Position numbers and translations under genes: made by a program
Shown here: positions 53,680 to 63,117 of the stretch, piece after piece
Position numbering within the stretch: the stretch's first letter is position 1
Layout of the letters: every line of letters starts with the position of its first letter
Notes under the pieces: model-generated
Databases searched by the model: none
What the model was told of the DNA's origin: nothing
What the model saw: only the letters and a program-made list of their open reading frames with translations
DNA from: Pelomonas sp. Root405
GTDB lineage: Bacteria; Pseudomonadota; Gammaproteobacteria; Burkholderiales; Burkholderiaceae_C
NCBI RefSeq assembly: GCF_001425165.1
Contig: NZ_LMDU01000013.1
Span: forward strand, 124,001-188,000
Length of the DNA stretch: 64,000 bases
Direction: 5' to 3'

Positions 53680-53877
53680 CTACTTCGTCAGGATGAGCTT
53701 GCCCTGCGCGGTGACGCGCAGGCGGTAGACCTGCTGGTGATGAACGATCAAGACCTCACCCCGGCGTCCGAGCAGCGCGCCGCTGTCGATACGAGGGACC
53801 GCGCCTGCCGCATTGGCAGGACCAGGCAGGAGGTTAGGCGGCGTCAGCGCGTGGAGCGGTGGGACATCAACAGGCAT
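53680..53877 (-). CDS. hemP: Hemin uptake protein HemP
   Basis: 65 aa. The C-terminal half IDSGALLGRRGEVLIVHHQQ followed by VYRLRVTAQGKLILTK matches the HemP/HmuP family, small regulators needed for haem receptor expression in beta- and alphaproteobacteria. The N terminus is Pro-rich. Preceded by a Fur-like promoter whose predicted start falls on the ATG. No haem receptor or ABC transporter is in view. Confidence 0.88.
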   Translation of the reverse strand: MPVDVPPLHALTPPNLLPGPANAAGAVPRIDSGALLGRRGEVLIVHHQQVYRLRVTAQGKLILTK

Positions 53878-53883
53878 GCAGTC

Positions 53884-53912
53884 ATGTTATTGAGAATAAT
53901 TCTCAATTGCAA
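53884..53912 (-). promoter_or_regulatory. hemP promoter with an embedded Fur box
   Basis: On the minus strand: -35 TTGCAA (53912-53907), then exactly 17 bp, then -10 TAACAT (53889-53884). The 17-bp spacer is a perfect palindrome, TTGAGAATAATTCTCAA (53890-53906), matching a Fur box. Fe-Fur would occupy the whole core promoter. The -10 ends 6 nt before the ATG. Confidence 0.85.
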
Positions 53913-53944
53913 GCGCGAGATGTCCCGCGTGCCAGCGACGAGGG

Positions 53945-54715
53945 TCAGCAGCGCTGCCGATGACTTTCGTAAAGGCAGATGGCGGCAGCCGCTGCGACGT
54001 TGAGCGATTCCTCCCCGCCCGGCTGCGGGATGCCGACGGTCAAGGCGCAGCGGGCCATCAATTCAGCTGACACGCCCCGGCCTTCGTGGCCCATGACCCA
54101 GGCGCATGGCGAGGGCAGCGCAACGCCATTGACCAGTTGATTGGTGTGAGAGCTGGTGGCTACGAGGGGGACGGCCAGCGCGGCCAAGTCCTCGGCCACC
54201 AAGCCTTCGACCAGGCGCAGGCCGAAATGGGCGCCCTGCCCGGCGCGCAGCACCTTGGGAGACCACAACGCCGCCGTGCCTTTGATCGCCAGGACCTGCT
54301 GCACACCGAAGGCAGCGGCACTTCGCAGGATGGCGCCGACGTTGCCGGCGTCCTGCAGACGGTCCAGCACGACGCTGGCGACGTGGGCATCGATGGCCGG
54401 CGCGTCGGGCAGCGTCAGCTCCGCGCCGATCTGGGCGGGCGACTCCAGGCCGCTCAGGCCCTTGAACAGCGCCGTCGGCACGACCAGCGCCCGGGGTGCG
54501 GACTGGGCCAGCGCCGCCAAAGTTGCGTCCTGCAGTGCCGCGTCGGTCAACACGACCAGGGCCGGCTGCCAGCCGCGGTGCAGGGCCGCGCGCAGCAGGT
54601 GGTCGCCTTCGACCCAGACGCTGCCCGTCTTGCGGTAGCCGTTCGCGTCGGCGGAGAGCTTGCGCAGTCGGACGAGGGCCGGGTTGTCGCGCGACGTGAC
54701 GGGGTCGAGCTTCAT
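53945..54715 (-). CDS. TrmH/SpoU-family RNA 2'-O-methyltransferase
   Basis: 256 aa. N-terminal substrate-binding segment ([20 protein letters not shown]) and SPOUT catalytic domain with [40 protein letters not shown] and [20 protein letters not shown], which form the trefoil-knot SAM site. Such enzymes methylate tRNA or 23S rRNA; the exact target cannot be read. The start overlaps the rnhB stop (ATGA), so it is the last gene of the bamA-lpx operon. Confidence 0.9.
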   Translation of the reverse strand: MKLDPVTSRDNPALVRLRKLSADANGYRKTGSVWVEGDHLLRAALHRGWQPALVVLTDAALQDATLAALAQSAPRALVVPTALFKGLSGLESPAQIGAELTLPDAPAIDAHVASVVLDRLQDAGNVGAILRSAAAFGVQQVLAIKGTAALWSPKVLRAGQGAHFGLRLVEGLVAEDLAALAVPLVATSSHTNQLVNGVALPSPCAWVMGHEGRGVSAELMARCALTVGIPQPGGEESLNVAAAAAICLYESHRQRC

Positions 54716-55353
54716 GCCAGCGGGTTCTTCGTCACGTCCACGCAGACCTCGCGCACTGGCGCGAAGCTGCGGCGGTGCCAGGGGCTGGCGCCATGTTGCT
54801 TCAATGCGGCCAGGTGCTCGGGCGTCGAATAGCCCTTGTGCGCGGCAAATCCGTACTGCGGATGGCTGTCATGCATCTGCTCGCAGAACAGGTCGCGGGC
54901 GACCTTTGCCAGGATGCTGGCCGCCGAGATGGCCTGCACGGTCGCATCGCCCTTCACGATGGCCTCGGCGGGGACGGACAGCACCGGCAGCCGGTTGCCG
55001 TCGATGCGCACGAAGGCCGGCTTGAGCCGCAGCCCGGTGACCGCACGCTGCATGGCCAGCATGGTGGCCTGCAGGATGTTGATGCTGTCGATCTCCTCGT
55101 GCGTGGCATGCGCGATGCAGCAGCACAGCGCCTTGGCGCGGATCTCGTCATAGAGACGCGCGCGCTTGGCCGGTGTCAGCATCTTGGAGTCGGCCAGGCC
55201 CTTGATGGGCTGCAGGTCGTCGAGGATGACAGCGGCCGCGAACACAGGCCCTGCCAGCGGGCCACGGCCAGCCTCGTCCACGCCGGCGATGAGGCCGGGC
55301 GGCGTCCAGTCGAGCGTGACCTGCTCAGGCTTGGAGGAGCGTCTCGATGGCAT
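54712..55353 (-). CDS. rnhB: Ribonuclease HII
   Basis: 213 aa. Removes ribonucleotides from [23 protein letters not shown] carries the catalytic Asp26-Glu27; further Asp residues are in [10 protein letters not shown] and the C-terminal [20 protein letters not shown]. The ATG at 55353 overlaps the 3' end of lpxB by 29 nt; no ribosome binding site is obvious, so coupling is likely. Length normal. Confidence 0.94.
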   Translation of the reverse strand: MPSRRSSKPEQVTLDWTPPGLIAGVDEAGRGPLAGPVFAAAVILDDLQPIKGLADSKMLTPAKRARLYDEIRAKALCCCIAHATHEEIDSINILQATMLAMQRAVTGLRLKPAFVRIDGNRLPVLSVPAEAIVKGDATVQAISAASILAKVARDLFCEQMHDSHPQYGFAAHKGYSTPEHLAALKQHGASPWHRRSFAPVREVCVDVTKNPLA

Positions 55354-56458
55354 CGCTGGCGCGCTGCGCGGTGTCTTGGCGCAGCAGCTCGTGGAGTTGG
55401 ACAAAGCGTTCGTGCAGGACCGCGCGGCGCGGCGCATCGGCCAGCAGGGACTCGGCCTCGCGGGCGAGGTTCTCAGGCGTGCAGGCCTGCTGGATCAGCT
55501 CGGGCACGAGGAACTCGCGCGCCAGGATATTGGGCAGGCCCACCCACGGCAGCAGGCCCCGGCCCTTCATGCGCCACCAGTTCAACGCATTCATTCGATA
55601 GGCGATGACCATGGGGCGCTTGAACAGCGCCGCCTCCAGCGTGGCGGTGCCACTGGCCACCAACGTCAGGTCGCAGGCCGCCAGCACCGCATGGGACTGG
55701 CCGTCGACGAGCTTGATGTCGGCGCCGCCCATGTCCTTCAACATCGGCTCGACGAGGCCGCTCAGGCCGGGCACCACGGGCATCACGAACCTGCGGCCGG
55801 GCCTGGCCAGCAGCCTGGCCGCGGCGATCAACGCCGGCGCGATGTAGTTGATTTCGCTCTTGCGGCTGCCGGGCAGCAGCGCGATCACGGTGTCTGATTC
55901 GGAGAGACCCAGCGCATCGCGCGAGGCCCCACGCGGCGGCTCCAGCGGGATGGTGTCAGCCAGCGGGTGGCCGACATAGGTCGCACCGATGCCGGCCTTG
56001 TGCAGGATCTCAGGCTCGAAGGGGAAAAGGCAAAGCACATGGTCGGCCGCCGCCTTGATCTTGACGACCCGCTCGGGCCGCCAGGCCCAGATGGACGGGC
56101 AGACGAAGTGAACGGTCTTGATGCCGGCTTCGCGCAGCCGCGTTTCCAGCCCGAAATTGAAGTCGGGCGCGTCGACGCCGATGAAGACATCCGGCCGGTT
56201 CGAGATGAGGCGGGTGCCGAGCTGCTTGCGAATGGACAGCAGCTCGCGGATGTTCAGCAGCGCATCGACGTAGCCGAAGATGGACAGCTTGCTGTGCGGC
56301 CACCAGGTCTCGAAGCCCTGGGCGATCATCTTCGGGCCGCCAATACCCTGGCTGCTCAGCCCCGGCCAACGCGCACGCAACCCTTGCAGCAGGAGGCTCG
56401 CCAGCAGGTCGCCGCTGGCCTCGCCGGCCACCATGCCCAGGCGGGGCGCGGTCTGCAT
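55325..56458 (-). CDS. lpxB: Lipid-A-disaccharide synthase
   Basis: 377 aa, GT19. Condenses UDP-diacylglucosamine with lipid X to form the disaccharide. [72 protein letters not shown] and [20 protein letters not shown] are signature blocks. ATG at 56458 lies 4 nt after the lpxA stop. Membrane-associated. Confidence 0.96.
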   Translation of the reverse strand: MQTAPRLGMVAGEASGDLLASLLLQGLRARWPGLSSQGIGGPKMIAQGFETWWPHSKLSIFGYVDALLNIRELLSIRKQLGTRLISNRPDVFIGVDAPDFNFGLETRLREAGIKTVHFVCPSIWAWRPERVVKIKAAADHVLCLFPFEPEILHKAGIGATYVGHPLADTIPLEPPRGASRDALGLSESDTVIALLPGSRKSEINYIAPALIAAARLLARPGRRFVMPVVPGLSGLVEPMLKDMGGADIKLVDGQSHAVLAACDLTLVASGTATLEAALFKRPMVIAYRMNALNWWRMKGRGLLPWVGLPNILAREFLVPELIQQACTPENLAREAESLLADAPRRAVLHERFVQLHELLRQDTAQRASDAIETLLQA

Positions 56459-56462
56459 CGGC

Positions 56463-57254
56463 TTACCGAACGATGCCGCGCTTGGAGGCGGCAAGGAAGT
56501 TCAGCATCAGATCGATGTCGCCATCCGCTGCGCCGCCTTCCGTGCCGCGCAGCGCCGCGATGCCCACCTTGGCTTCATCCAGCGTGTGGCCGCTGCGGTA
56601 AAGCAGCTTGTAGATCTGGCGAATGATGCCGATGCGTTCACTGCTGAAATCGCGACGTTTCAGGCCGACCACATTGACGGCGCGTGCAGCGAGCGGGTTG
56701 CCGTCCACCGTCATGAAGGGCGGCACGTCCTGGGCCACATGGGCCTGGAAGCCGATCATGGCGTGATCGCCGATGCGCATGCGCTGCAGGACGCCGGTCA
56801 GGCCGCCGATGGTGACCCAGTCGCCGACCTGCACATGGCCTGCAAGCGTGGCGTTATTGGCCAGTACGCATTCGTTGCCAATGACGACGTCGTGGGCCAC
56901 ATGGCAGTAGGCCATGATCCAGTTGTCGTTGCCGACCGTCGTCTCGCCGCGGTCCTGCACCGTGCCGATGTTCAGCGTGCAGAACTCGCGAACCGTGTTG
57001 CGGTCGCCGATGACCAGCGTCGTCGGCTCGCCGGCGTACTTCTTGTCCTGGTTGGGCGCGCCGATGGAGCTGAATTGGAAGAAGTGGTTGTCGCGGCCAA
57101 TCGTGGTGTGGCCCTCGATGACCACATGCGGGCCAACTTTGGTGCCGGCGCCAATCTTCACGTGCGGGCCGATCAGCGAGTAGGCACCGACCTCGACCGA
57201 CGAGTCCAGCTCGGCGGCGGGATCAATCAAAGCTGTGGGATGAATCAAAGCCAT
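56463..57254 (-). CDS. lpxA: UDP-N-acetylglucosamine acyltransferase
   Basis: 263 aa. First step of lipid A synthesis. Hexapeptide repeats of the left-handed beta helix ([40 protein letters not shown]) with the catalytic His in AYCHVAHD, and the C-terminal helical region. Separated from fabZ by the second copy of the dispersed repeat. Confidence 0.96.
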   Translation of the reverse strand: MALIHPTALIDPAAELDSSVEVGAYSLIGPHVKIGAGTKVGPHVVIEGHTTIGRDNHFFQFSSIGAPNQDKKYAGEPTTLVIGDRNTVREFCTLNIGTVQDRGETTVGNDNWIMAYCHVAHDVVIGNECVLANNATLAGHVQVGDWVTIGGLTGVLQRMRIGDHAMIGFQAHVAQDVPPFMTVDGNPLAARAVNVVGLKRRDFSSERIGIIRQIYKLLYRSGHTLDEAKVGIAALRGTEGGAADGDIDLMLNFLAASKRGIVR

Positions 57255-57298
57255 GCCAGCTCCAGAGACGCGCGCGCAGGGCGCGCGCTCGAATCCTT

Positions 57299-57381
57299 CA
57301 GCGGCACCCGTGGAACTGGCTTTGCCAGGCCACTGGGTGCGCCCCCTTGAGGGGGAGCGCCGAAGGCGCTACGGGGGTGGG
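57299..57381. repeat. Dispersed three-hairpin intergenic repeat, copy 2
   Basis: Lies between fabZ and lpxA. Same order as copy 1 at 3583-3665: CTGGC-TTT-GCCAG, CCCCCT-TG-AGGGGG and GGCGCT-AC... (here AGCGCC-GAA-GGCGCT). The third stem has changed in sequence but still pairs, which suggests selection for structure. On the minus strand it begins CCCACCCCC directly after the fabZ stop, exactly as copy 1 does after ybaB. Confidence 0.85.
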
Positions 57382-57849
57382 TCATGCCTCGATGCGGCGC
57401 ATCGTGCACATCAGCTGCGCTTCGGCGGCGAGTTGCTCGCCGACCAGTGCGCGGCCGGTGAACTTGTAGACACCGGCCTTGGCGCGGTCCAGCGTGACAT
57501 CAAGGATGAGCTGGTCTCCGGGCTCGATGGGCCGCTTGAAGCGGGCGTTGTCGATGCCGGCGAAATAGACCACCGAATTCTCGTCCAGCACCATGTCCAT
57601 GCTGGCCAGCGACAGCAGCGTCGCGGCCTGTGCCATGGCTTCGAGCACGAGCACGCCGGGCATCACCGGGCGGTGCGGGAAATGACCAAGGAAGAAAGGC
57701 TCGTTGATCGAGACGTTCTTGATCGCCCGGATGCGCTCGCCCTTGATCAGCTCGACGACTCGGTCCACCAGCAGGATGGGATAGCGGTGCGGCAGGCGCT
57801 TGAGGATTTCGTGGATGTCCATCGTCATCGAGGTCTTGTCGTCGTTCAT
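57382..57849 (-). CDS. fabZ: 3-hydroxyacyl-ACP dehydratase FabZ
   Basis: 155 aa. Hot-dog fold; catalytic His56 in [14 protein letters not shown] and Glu70 in LVLEAMAQ. Supplies unsaturated acyl chains for fatty acid and, by position, hydroxymyristoyl balance for lipid A. The ATG directly follows the lpxD stop. Slight N-terminal extension ([10 protein letters not shown]) relative to E. coli. Confidence 0.96.
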   Translation of the reverse strand: MNDDKTSMTMDIHEILKRLPHRYPILLVDRVVELIKGERIRAIKNVSINEPFFLGHFPHRPVMPGVLVLEAMAQAATLLSLASMDMVLDENSVVYFAGIDNARFKRPIEPGDQLILDVTLDRAKAGVYKFTGRALVGEQLAAEAQLMCTMRRIEA

Positions 57850-58890
57850 TTATTTCTTCTCGAGCGCGCGCACGCGGTCGCGCAGGGTGTGGAGCTGGCG
57901 CAGGGTGGCCGCGTTCTTCTGCCAGCTCGAATTTTCTTCGAAGGGATGGGGGCCGCTGTAGACGCCCGGCTCATTGATGCTGCGCGTGATGGTCGTGGCC
58001 GCCGAGATGTGCACGCCGTCCACCAGCGTCAGGTGGCCGATGATGTTGGCCGCGCCCCCGATGGTGCAGTTGGCGCCGATGCGGGTCGAACCCGCCACCG
58101 CTGCGCAGCCGGCCATGGCCGTGTTGCGGCCGATATGCACGTTGTGGGCAATCTGGATCAGGTTGTCGAGCTTGACGCCATCCTCGATGACCGTATCGGC
58201 CAGCGCACCACGGTCGATGCAGGTGTTGGCGCCGATCTCGACGTCGTCGCCAATGCGCACGGCCCCGAGCTGTTCGATCTTCACGTAGCCGCTCTGGCTC
58301 GGCGCGAATCCGAAGCCATCGGCGCCGATGACGACACCGCTGTGCACGATGCCGCGCGCGCCGATGCGGCAATCGAAGCCGAGCACGACGCGTGGCGAGA
58401 GCCGGGTGCTTTCGCCGACGGCAGCGCCGCGTTCGACGATGCAGTGGGCGCCGATGCGCGCGTTGTCACCAATGACGACACCCGCCTCAATCACGGCGAG
58501 CGGACCGACTTCCACGCCCCGCCCCAGTCTGGCATCCGGCGACACGATGGCGCTGGGATGCACACCGGCAGCCGCGGCCGGCCGCTTGCGGGCGGCCCAC
58601 CACTGCGTCAGCCGCGCGAAGTACAGATAGGGATCAGGCGTAACGATGGCCGCGCCCCCCGAGCTGCCACGTTTGGCAGCCGCTTCGGCCAGCGCCGGCG
58701 CCACGATGACGCAGCCGGCCGCAGTCGTTGCAAGCTGCGCCTGATAGCGCGGGTTGGCCAGGAAGCTGATGCTCTGCGCATCGGCCTCATCGAGCGGCGC
58801 GATGCGGCCGATGCGCACATCGGACCCACCAAGCAAATCGCCGCCCAAGGCGGCGATCAGCTCGGTGAGCGCGACGGGTGTCGAGCTCAT
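57850..58890 (-). CDS. lpxD: UDP-3-O-(3-hydroxymyristoyl)glucosamine N-acyltransferase
   Basis: 346 aa. N-terminal uridine-binding domain ([33 protein letters not shown]), hexapeptide-repeat beta helix ([20 protein letters not shown], catalytic His in [20 protein letters not shown]) and a C-terminal helix ending [11 protein letters not shown]. Third acylation step of lipid A. Confidence 0.96.
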   Translation of the reverse strand: MSSTPVALTELIAALGGDLLGGSDVRIGRIAPLDEADAQSISFLANPRYQAQLATTAAGCVIVAPALAEAAAKRGSSGGAAIVTPDPYLYFARLTQWWAARKRPAAAAGVHPSAIVSPDARLGRGVEVGPLAVIEAGVVIGDNARIGAHCIVERGAAVGESTRLSPRVVLGFDCRIGARGIVHSGVVIGADGFGFAPSQSGYVKIEQLGAVRIGDDVEIGANTCIDRGALADTVIEDGVKLDNLIQIAHNVHIGRNTAMAGCAAVAGSTRIGANCTIGGAANIIGHLTLVDGVHISAATTITRSINEPGVYSGPHPFEENSSWQKNAATLRQLHTLRDRVRALEKK

Positions 58891-58902
58891 GGGGTGCGCG
58901 AC

Positions 58903-59412
58903 TTACTTCTGCGCGTTCAGCGCGTCGATCACCTTCTTGGTGACGTCCACGCGGGCGCTGAAGTGGATCGCGTCCTGCAGGATGAGGTCGTACTTCTCGG
59001 CCTCGAAGATCTGCTTGATCACGCGGTTGGCTTTCTCGACCACGGCGGAGAGCTCTTCGTTCTTGCGCTGAGTCAGGTCTTCCTGCCATTCGCGGCGCTT
59101 GCGCTGCAGGTCGCGCTCCTGTTCGACAACGTCGCGCTGGCGGCGGGCGCGCTCATTCTCGGACAGCGTGGGCGCATCCTTTTCCAGCTTTTCGGCAGCG
59201 CCACGCAGCTTGGTTTCCAGATCGCGCAGATCCTTCTCGCGCTTGCCGAATTCGGCTTCCAGCTTGGCTTGTGCAGTCTTGGCCAAGTTGGCCTCGCGCA
59301 GCACGCGCTCGCTGTTGACGTAGCCGATCTTCAGTTCCTGGGCTTGCACGGCCGAGGCGGCCACGATCATCGAAGCGGCCAGAGCCGCCGATTGCAAGAG
59401 CTTGCTCATCAT
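58903..59412 (-). CDS. ompH: Periplasmic chaperone OmpH/Skp
   Basis: 169 aa. Signal peptide MMSKLLQSAALAASMIVAAS ending AVQA-Q, then LKIGYVNSERVLREANLAKT and a long charged coiled coil (EFGKREKDLRDLETKLRGAA), the tentacles that hold unfolded outer-membrane proteins. The start overlaps the bamA stop (TGATGATG region); ATG at 59409 is equally possible. Confidence 0.94.
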   Translation of the reverse strand: MMSKLLQSAALAASMIVAASAVQAQELKIGYVNSERVLREANLAKTAQAKLEAEFGKREKDLRDLETKLRGAAEKLEKDAPTLSENERARRQRDVVEQERDLQRKRREWQEDLTQRKNEELSAVVEKANRVIKQIFEAEKYDLILQDAIHFSARVDVTKKVIDALNAQK

Positions 59413-61739
59413 CAGAATGCAGTCCCGATCTGGAATTGGAATTTCTCGATTCTATCCGTGCGTTGCTTGCGGATAGGTTTGCCATAGCTCAGGCGCAGCG
59501 GGCCCATGGGCGAGATCCACGACAGGCCGATACCGGCCGACACGCGCACGGTGTCGAAACTGACCTTCTCGGCGAGGCCCGTGCCCCAGACATTGCCGGC
59601 GTCCATGAAGCCGAAGATGCGGAAGCTTTTGTCGTTGCCGCTGCCCGGCACGGGCAGATAGAGCTCGGCATTGGTGTTGAAGCGCTTGCTGCCGCCGCTG
59701 TAGGAACCGGTCACATCGACCGGGCCCAGCGAGCCGGCTTCGAAGACGCGCACCGAGCCGAGACCACCGCCGTAGAAGTTCTTGAAGATCGGATAAGGCC
59801 TGCCACCCAAGCCGACACCCCAGCCGAGTTCGCTGTTGATGCCCAGCGTGATCTTGTTCGTGATCTCGAAGTAATGCTGGTACTGCAGGTTCAGGCGCGC
59901 GTACTGCGCATCACCGACCGGGCTGAACTCGACGTTGACGCGCTGGTAACGCCCCTTCATCGGCGAGATGACACTGTCGCGGCTGTCGCGCTGCCAGCCG
60001 ATCGTCAGTGGCACGGAGTTGCTGCGCTCGCCGAACTGGTTGCGGAACAGGAAATAGCTGTTGGGCAGGCCCCGCGACGTCGTGAGGTTGGTCTGTTCGT
60101 AGCCAAGCCCGAAAAAGACCGTGTCGACCTCGGAGAAGGGCACGCCGAAGCGGATCGCGCCGCCCTTGGTGACGTACTCGTACTCCTCGCCCAGCGTGTT
60201 GATCGGGCGCGTGGTGCGGTAGAACACGTCGATGGCGCGCGATACGCCGTCGACGGTGAAATACGGGTCCACCGTGCTGACCTGGAACTGGCGGCCGGTG
60301 CTGGCCGTCGCCACGTCGATGCCAAGATAGTTGCCCGAGCCGAACACGTTGTCCTGGCGAATGGAGCCGGTGAAGGACAGCTTGGTCTGGCTGGAATAGC
60401 CGGCGCCGACGGTGATGGCGCCGGTGGGGCGCTCGACCACGGTGAGGATGACATCGACCTGGTCCTGGGCGCCCGGCACCTCCTGGGTGTCGATGTTGAC
60501 TTCCTTGTCCTTGAAGTAACCCAGGCGCTCGACGCGATCGCGCGAAGCCTTGATCTTTTGGCCGTCGTACCAAGCCGCCTCGAACTGGCGGAACTCGCGA
60601 CGGATGACTTCGTCACGCGTGCGCGAATTGCCCGAGATGATCACCTTGCGCACATAGACGCGGCGCTGCGGCTCGGCGACGAAGGTGACGACGACCTGTC
60701 CGGTTTCGCGGTTGATGTCGGGGCGGCTTTCCACGCGTGCAAACGCATAGCCGTAGGTGCCGAACAGGTCGCTGAAGGCCCGCGTCGTTGTCGCGACGGC
60801 CTCGCCCTGGTAGGCCTGGCCCGGCTTGAGGTAGACGAGGTGCTTGAAGTCTTCCTCGCGGCCCAGGTAGTCACCTTCGAGCTTGACGCCGGTGACCGTG
60901 TAGGGCTGGCCTTCGCTGACCGTGATAGCGACGCTGATGCTCTGCTTGTCCGGCGAGATCGTCACCTGCGTGGAGGTGACGGCGAATTCCAGATAGCCGC
61001 GGTTCAGGTAGTGACTGCGGATCGTTTCCAGGTCCGCGTTCAGCTTGGCGCGCGAGTAGCGGTCGGTCTTGGTGTACCAGGTGAGCCAGCCGGTCGTCGT
61101 CTGCTCCAGCAGGCCCAGCAGCGTGCTTTCGGAGAAAACCTTGCTGCCGAGGATGCGGATCTCGGCGATCTTGGCCGGCTCACCCTCGGTCACGTTGAAG
61201 CTGACGTTGACGCGGTTGCGCTCGATGGGCGTGATGGTCGTCGTCACTTCCGCGCCATAAAGGCTGCGGGTCAGGTACTGGCGCTTGAGCTCCTGCTCAG
61301 CGCGGTCGGCCAGGGCCTTGTCGAAGGGCTTGCCCTCGCCGATGCCGACATCCTTGAGCGACTTGGAGAGCGCCTCGGTGTCGAACTCCTTGAGGCCGAC
61401 GAAGTTGACGTTGGCGATGATGGGGCGCTCGTCGATGATGACGACGACGGCATTGCCCTCGATGCTGATGCGCACGTCCTTGAACAGGCCGGTCGCGAAC
61501 AGGGCGCGCAGTGCTGCGGCGCCCTTTTCATCGTTGTAGGTGTCACCGATCCGGAATGGCAGCGAGGCGAACACGGTGCCCGGGTCGGTCCGTTGCAGGC
61601 CTTCGACGCGGATATCCCGGAGCACGAAGGGATCGACCGCCCAGGCCAGGCCCGACTGGAACATCCCCGTGACAGCCAGAGCCAGCAAGCCGAGGCGGAA
61701 GGGGCGACGTGGCGCTCCCGAACTGAAAGGAAAGGACAT
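59412..61739 (-). CDS. bamA: Outer-membrane protein assembly factor BamA
   Basis: 775 aa. Signal peptide MSFPFSSGAPRRPFRLGLLA ending LAWA-V, five POTRA domains (first: FVLRDIRVEGLQRTDPGTVF; fifth: RRVYVRKVIISGNSRTRDEV) and a C-terminal beta barrel with VGAGYSSQTKLSFTGSI, WISPMGPLRLSYGKPI and the terminal aromatic (FQFQIGTAF). Inserts beta-barrel proteins in the outer membrane. ATG at 61739 lies 16 nt after the rseP stop; no strong ribosome binding site. Confidence 0.97.
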   Translation of the reverse strand: MSFPFSSGAPRRPFRLGLLALAVTGMFQSGLAWAVDPFVLRDIRVEGLQRTDPGTVFASLPFRIGDTYNDEKGAAALRALFATGLFKDVRISIEGNAVVVIIDERPIIANVNFVGLKEFDTEALSKSLKDVGIGEGKPFDKALADRAEQELKRQYLTRSLYGAEVTTTITPIERNRVNVSFNVTEGEPAKIAEIRILGSKVFSESTLLGLLEQTTTGWLTWYTKTDRYSRAKLNADLETIRSHYLNRGYLEFAVTSTQVTISPDKQSISVAITVSEGQPYTVTGVKLEGDYLGREEDFKHLVYLKPGQAYQGEAVATTTRAFSDLFGTYGYAFARVESRPDINRETGQVVVTFVAEPQRRVYVRKVIISGNSRTRDEVIRREFRQFEAAWYDGQKIKASRDRVERLGYFKDKEVNIDTQEVPGAQDQVDVILTVVERPTGAITVGAGYSSQTKLSFTGSIRQDNVFGSGNYLGIDVATASTGRQFQVSTVDPYFTVDGVSRAIDVFYRTTRPINTLGEEYEYVTKGGAIRFGVPFSEVDTVFFGLGYEQTNLTTSRGLPNSYFLFRNQFGERSNSVPLTIGWQRDSRDSVISPMKGRYQRVNVEFSPVGDAQYARLNLQYQHYFEITNKITLGINSELGWGVGLGGRPYPIFKNFYGGGLGSVRVFEAGSLGPVDVTGSYSGGSKRFNTNAELYLPVPGSGNDKSFRIFGFMDAGNVWGTGLAEKVSFDTVRVSAGIGLSWISPMGPLRLSYGKPIRKQRTDRIEKFQFQIGTAF

Positions 61740-61755
61740 GGAGACCGGGGGAGTG

Positions 61756-63117
61756 TCAGTGCCAACCCGCAAAGCGGGAGACGTCGTTGGAAAGGGCCAA
61801 GGCCATCATCAGCATCAGGATCAGCGCACCGGCGCGCTGCAGTTGCCGTTGCCACCATTCAGAGACGGGGCGGCCGCTCAGACCCTCGAAAAGATGATAC
61901 ATGAGGTGCCCGCCATCCAGCATCGGCAGCGGCAGCAGGTTCAGCACCGCCAGGCTCAGCGAGATCTTGGCGAGGAAATCGAGATAGGGCGTCAGCCCCG
62001 CCTGGGCCGACTGGCCGGCGTAGTCGGCGATGGTCAGCGGGCCACTGAGGTTCTTCGGCGACGCTTCACCGGTGAGGATCTTGCCGATGAGGCGAACGGT
62101 CGTGACGGCCATGTCCCAGCTCTGCTCGACGCCGCGCCACAGGCCATCGACGAAGCCTCGGCTGACGAAGACGCGCTCGGGCGGCGAGCCGACACCGATC
62201 TGCAGGCGAGCGATGCGCCGGCCCTCTTCTTCGACAAGGCGGGGCGTCGCGTTCAGCTCGACAACCTGGCCGGCGCGCTCGACCCGCCAGGCCATGGCGC
62301 GCGGCTGCCCGGCGTCATGGGCGCGGCGAATCGCATCGCGCAGGAAGCTGGCGTCGGGCACGATACGGCCGTCGATGGACAGCACGCGGTCACCTGCTAC
62401 CAGGCCCGCGGCGGCTCCGGCACCGCCAGCGACGACTTCGCGAATCAGCGGCTCAGCCATCGGCGACAGGCCGATCTCGTTGAACAACTGCGCATTGGGC
62501 GCGCGGCCGGCGAGGCTTTCTGTTGGCAGGCGCAGACTGCGGGCCGAGCGGCCCTGGGCGTCGCTGGTCGACAGGTGCAGGGTCTCACCCAGGGCCTGGG
62601 CGCGCATGACGGCCGACTGCAAGTCGGGCAGGGATTCGACGTCCTGCCATTGCTGACCATCGGATGACACGGCCCGCACCCAGTCACCCGCCCGCAGGCC
62701 CGCGCGTTCGGCCAGCGAGCCGGCCGGTGGCGTACCCAGCACGGCCTTGGGAACCTCGCTGCCCAGCCAAGCCACGGCCGCGAACAGCAGCACCGCCAGC
62801 ACCCAGTTGGCCGCCGGGCCCGCCGCAACGATGGCCGCGCGCTGGCGCAGTGGACGCTGGTTGTAGGCCTGCTCGCGCTCATGCGGCGCCACCAATCCAT
62901 CCCGCTCGTCCAGCATGCGCACATAGCCGCCAAGCGGCAAGGCGCTGAGGGTGAACTCGGTGCCATTGCGGCCGACACGCCGCCAGATGACGTGACCGAA
63001 GCCGATGGAGAAGCGCAGCACCTTGACGCCACAAGCTCGTGCCACGCGGTAGTGGCCCCACTCATGGACGGCGATCAACAGCGCCAGCGCGACGAGAAAG
63101 GCGATGACGGTGGTCAT
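61756..63117 (-). CDS. rseP: Site-2 intramembrane protease RseP
   Basis: 453 aa. Zinc motif HEWGH (18-22) in the first helix, membrane PDZ regions ([40 protein letters not shown]) and a C-terminal [19 protein letters not shown] with the third zinc ligand. In E. coli it cleaves RseA in the sigma-E cascade. The ATG overlaps the dxr stop (ATGA). Confidence 0.95.
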   Translation of the reverse strand: MTTVIAFLVALALLIAVHEWGHYRVARACGVKVLRFSIGFGHVIWRRVGRNGTEFTLSALPLGGYVRMLDERDGLVAPHEREQAYNQRPLRQRAAIVAAGPAANWVLAVLLFAAVAWLGSEVPKAVLGTPPAGSLAERAGLRAGDWVRAVSSDGQQWQDVESLPDLQSAVMRAQALGETLHLSTSDAQGRSARSLRLPTESLAGRAPNAQLFNEIGLSPMAEPLIREVVAGGAGAAAGLVAGDRVLSIDGRIVPDASFLRDAIRRAHDAGQPRAMAWRVERAGQVVELNATPRLVEEEGRRIARLQIGVGSPPERVFVSRGFVDGLWRGVEQSWDMAVTTVRLIGKILTGEASPKNLSGPLTIADYAGQSAQAGLTPYLDFLAKISLSLAVLNLLPLPMLDGGHLMYHLFEGLSGRPVSEWWQRQLQRAGALILMLMMALALSNDVSRFAGWH

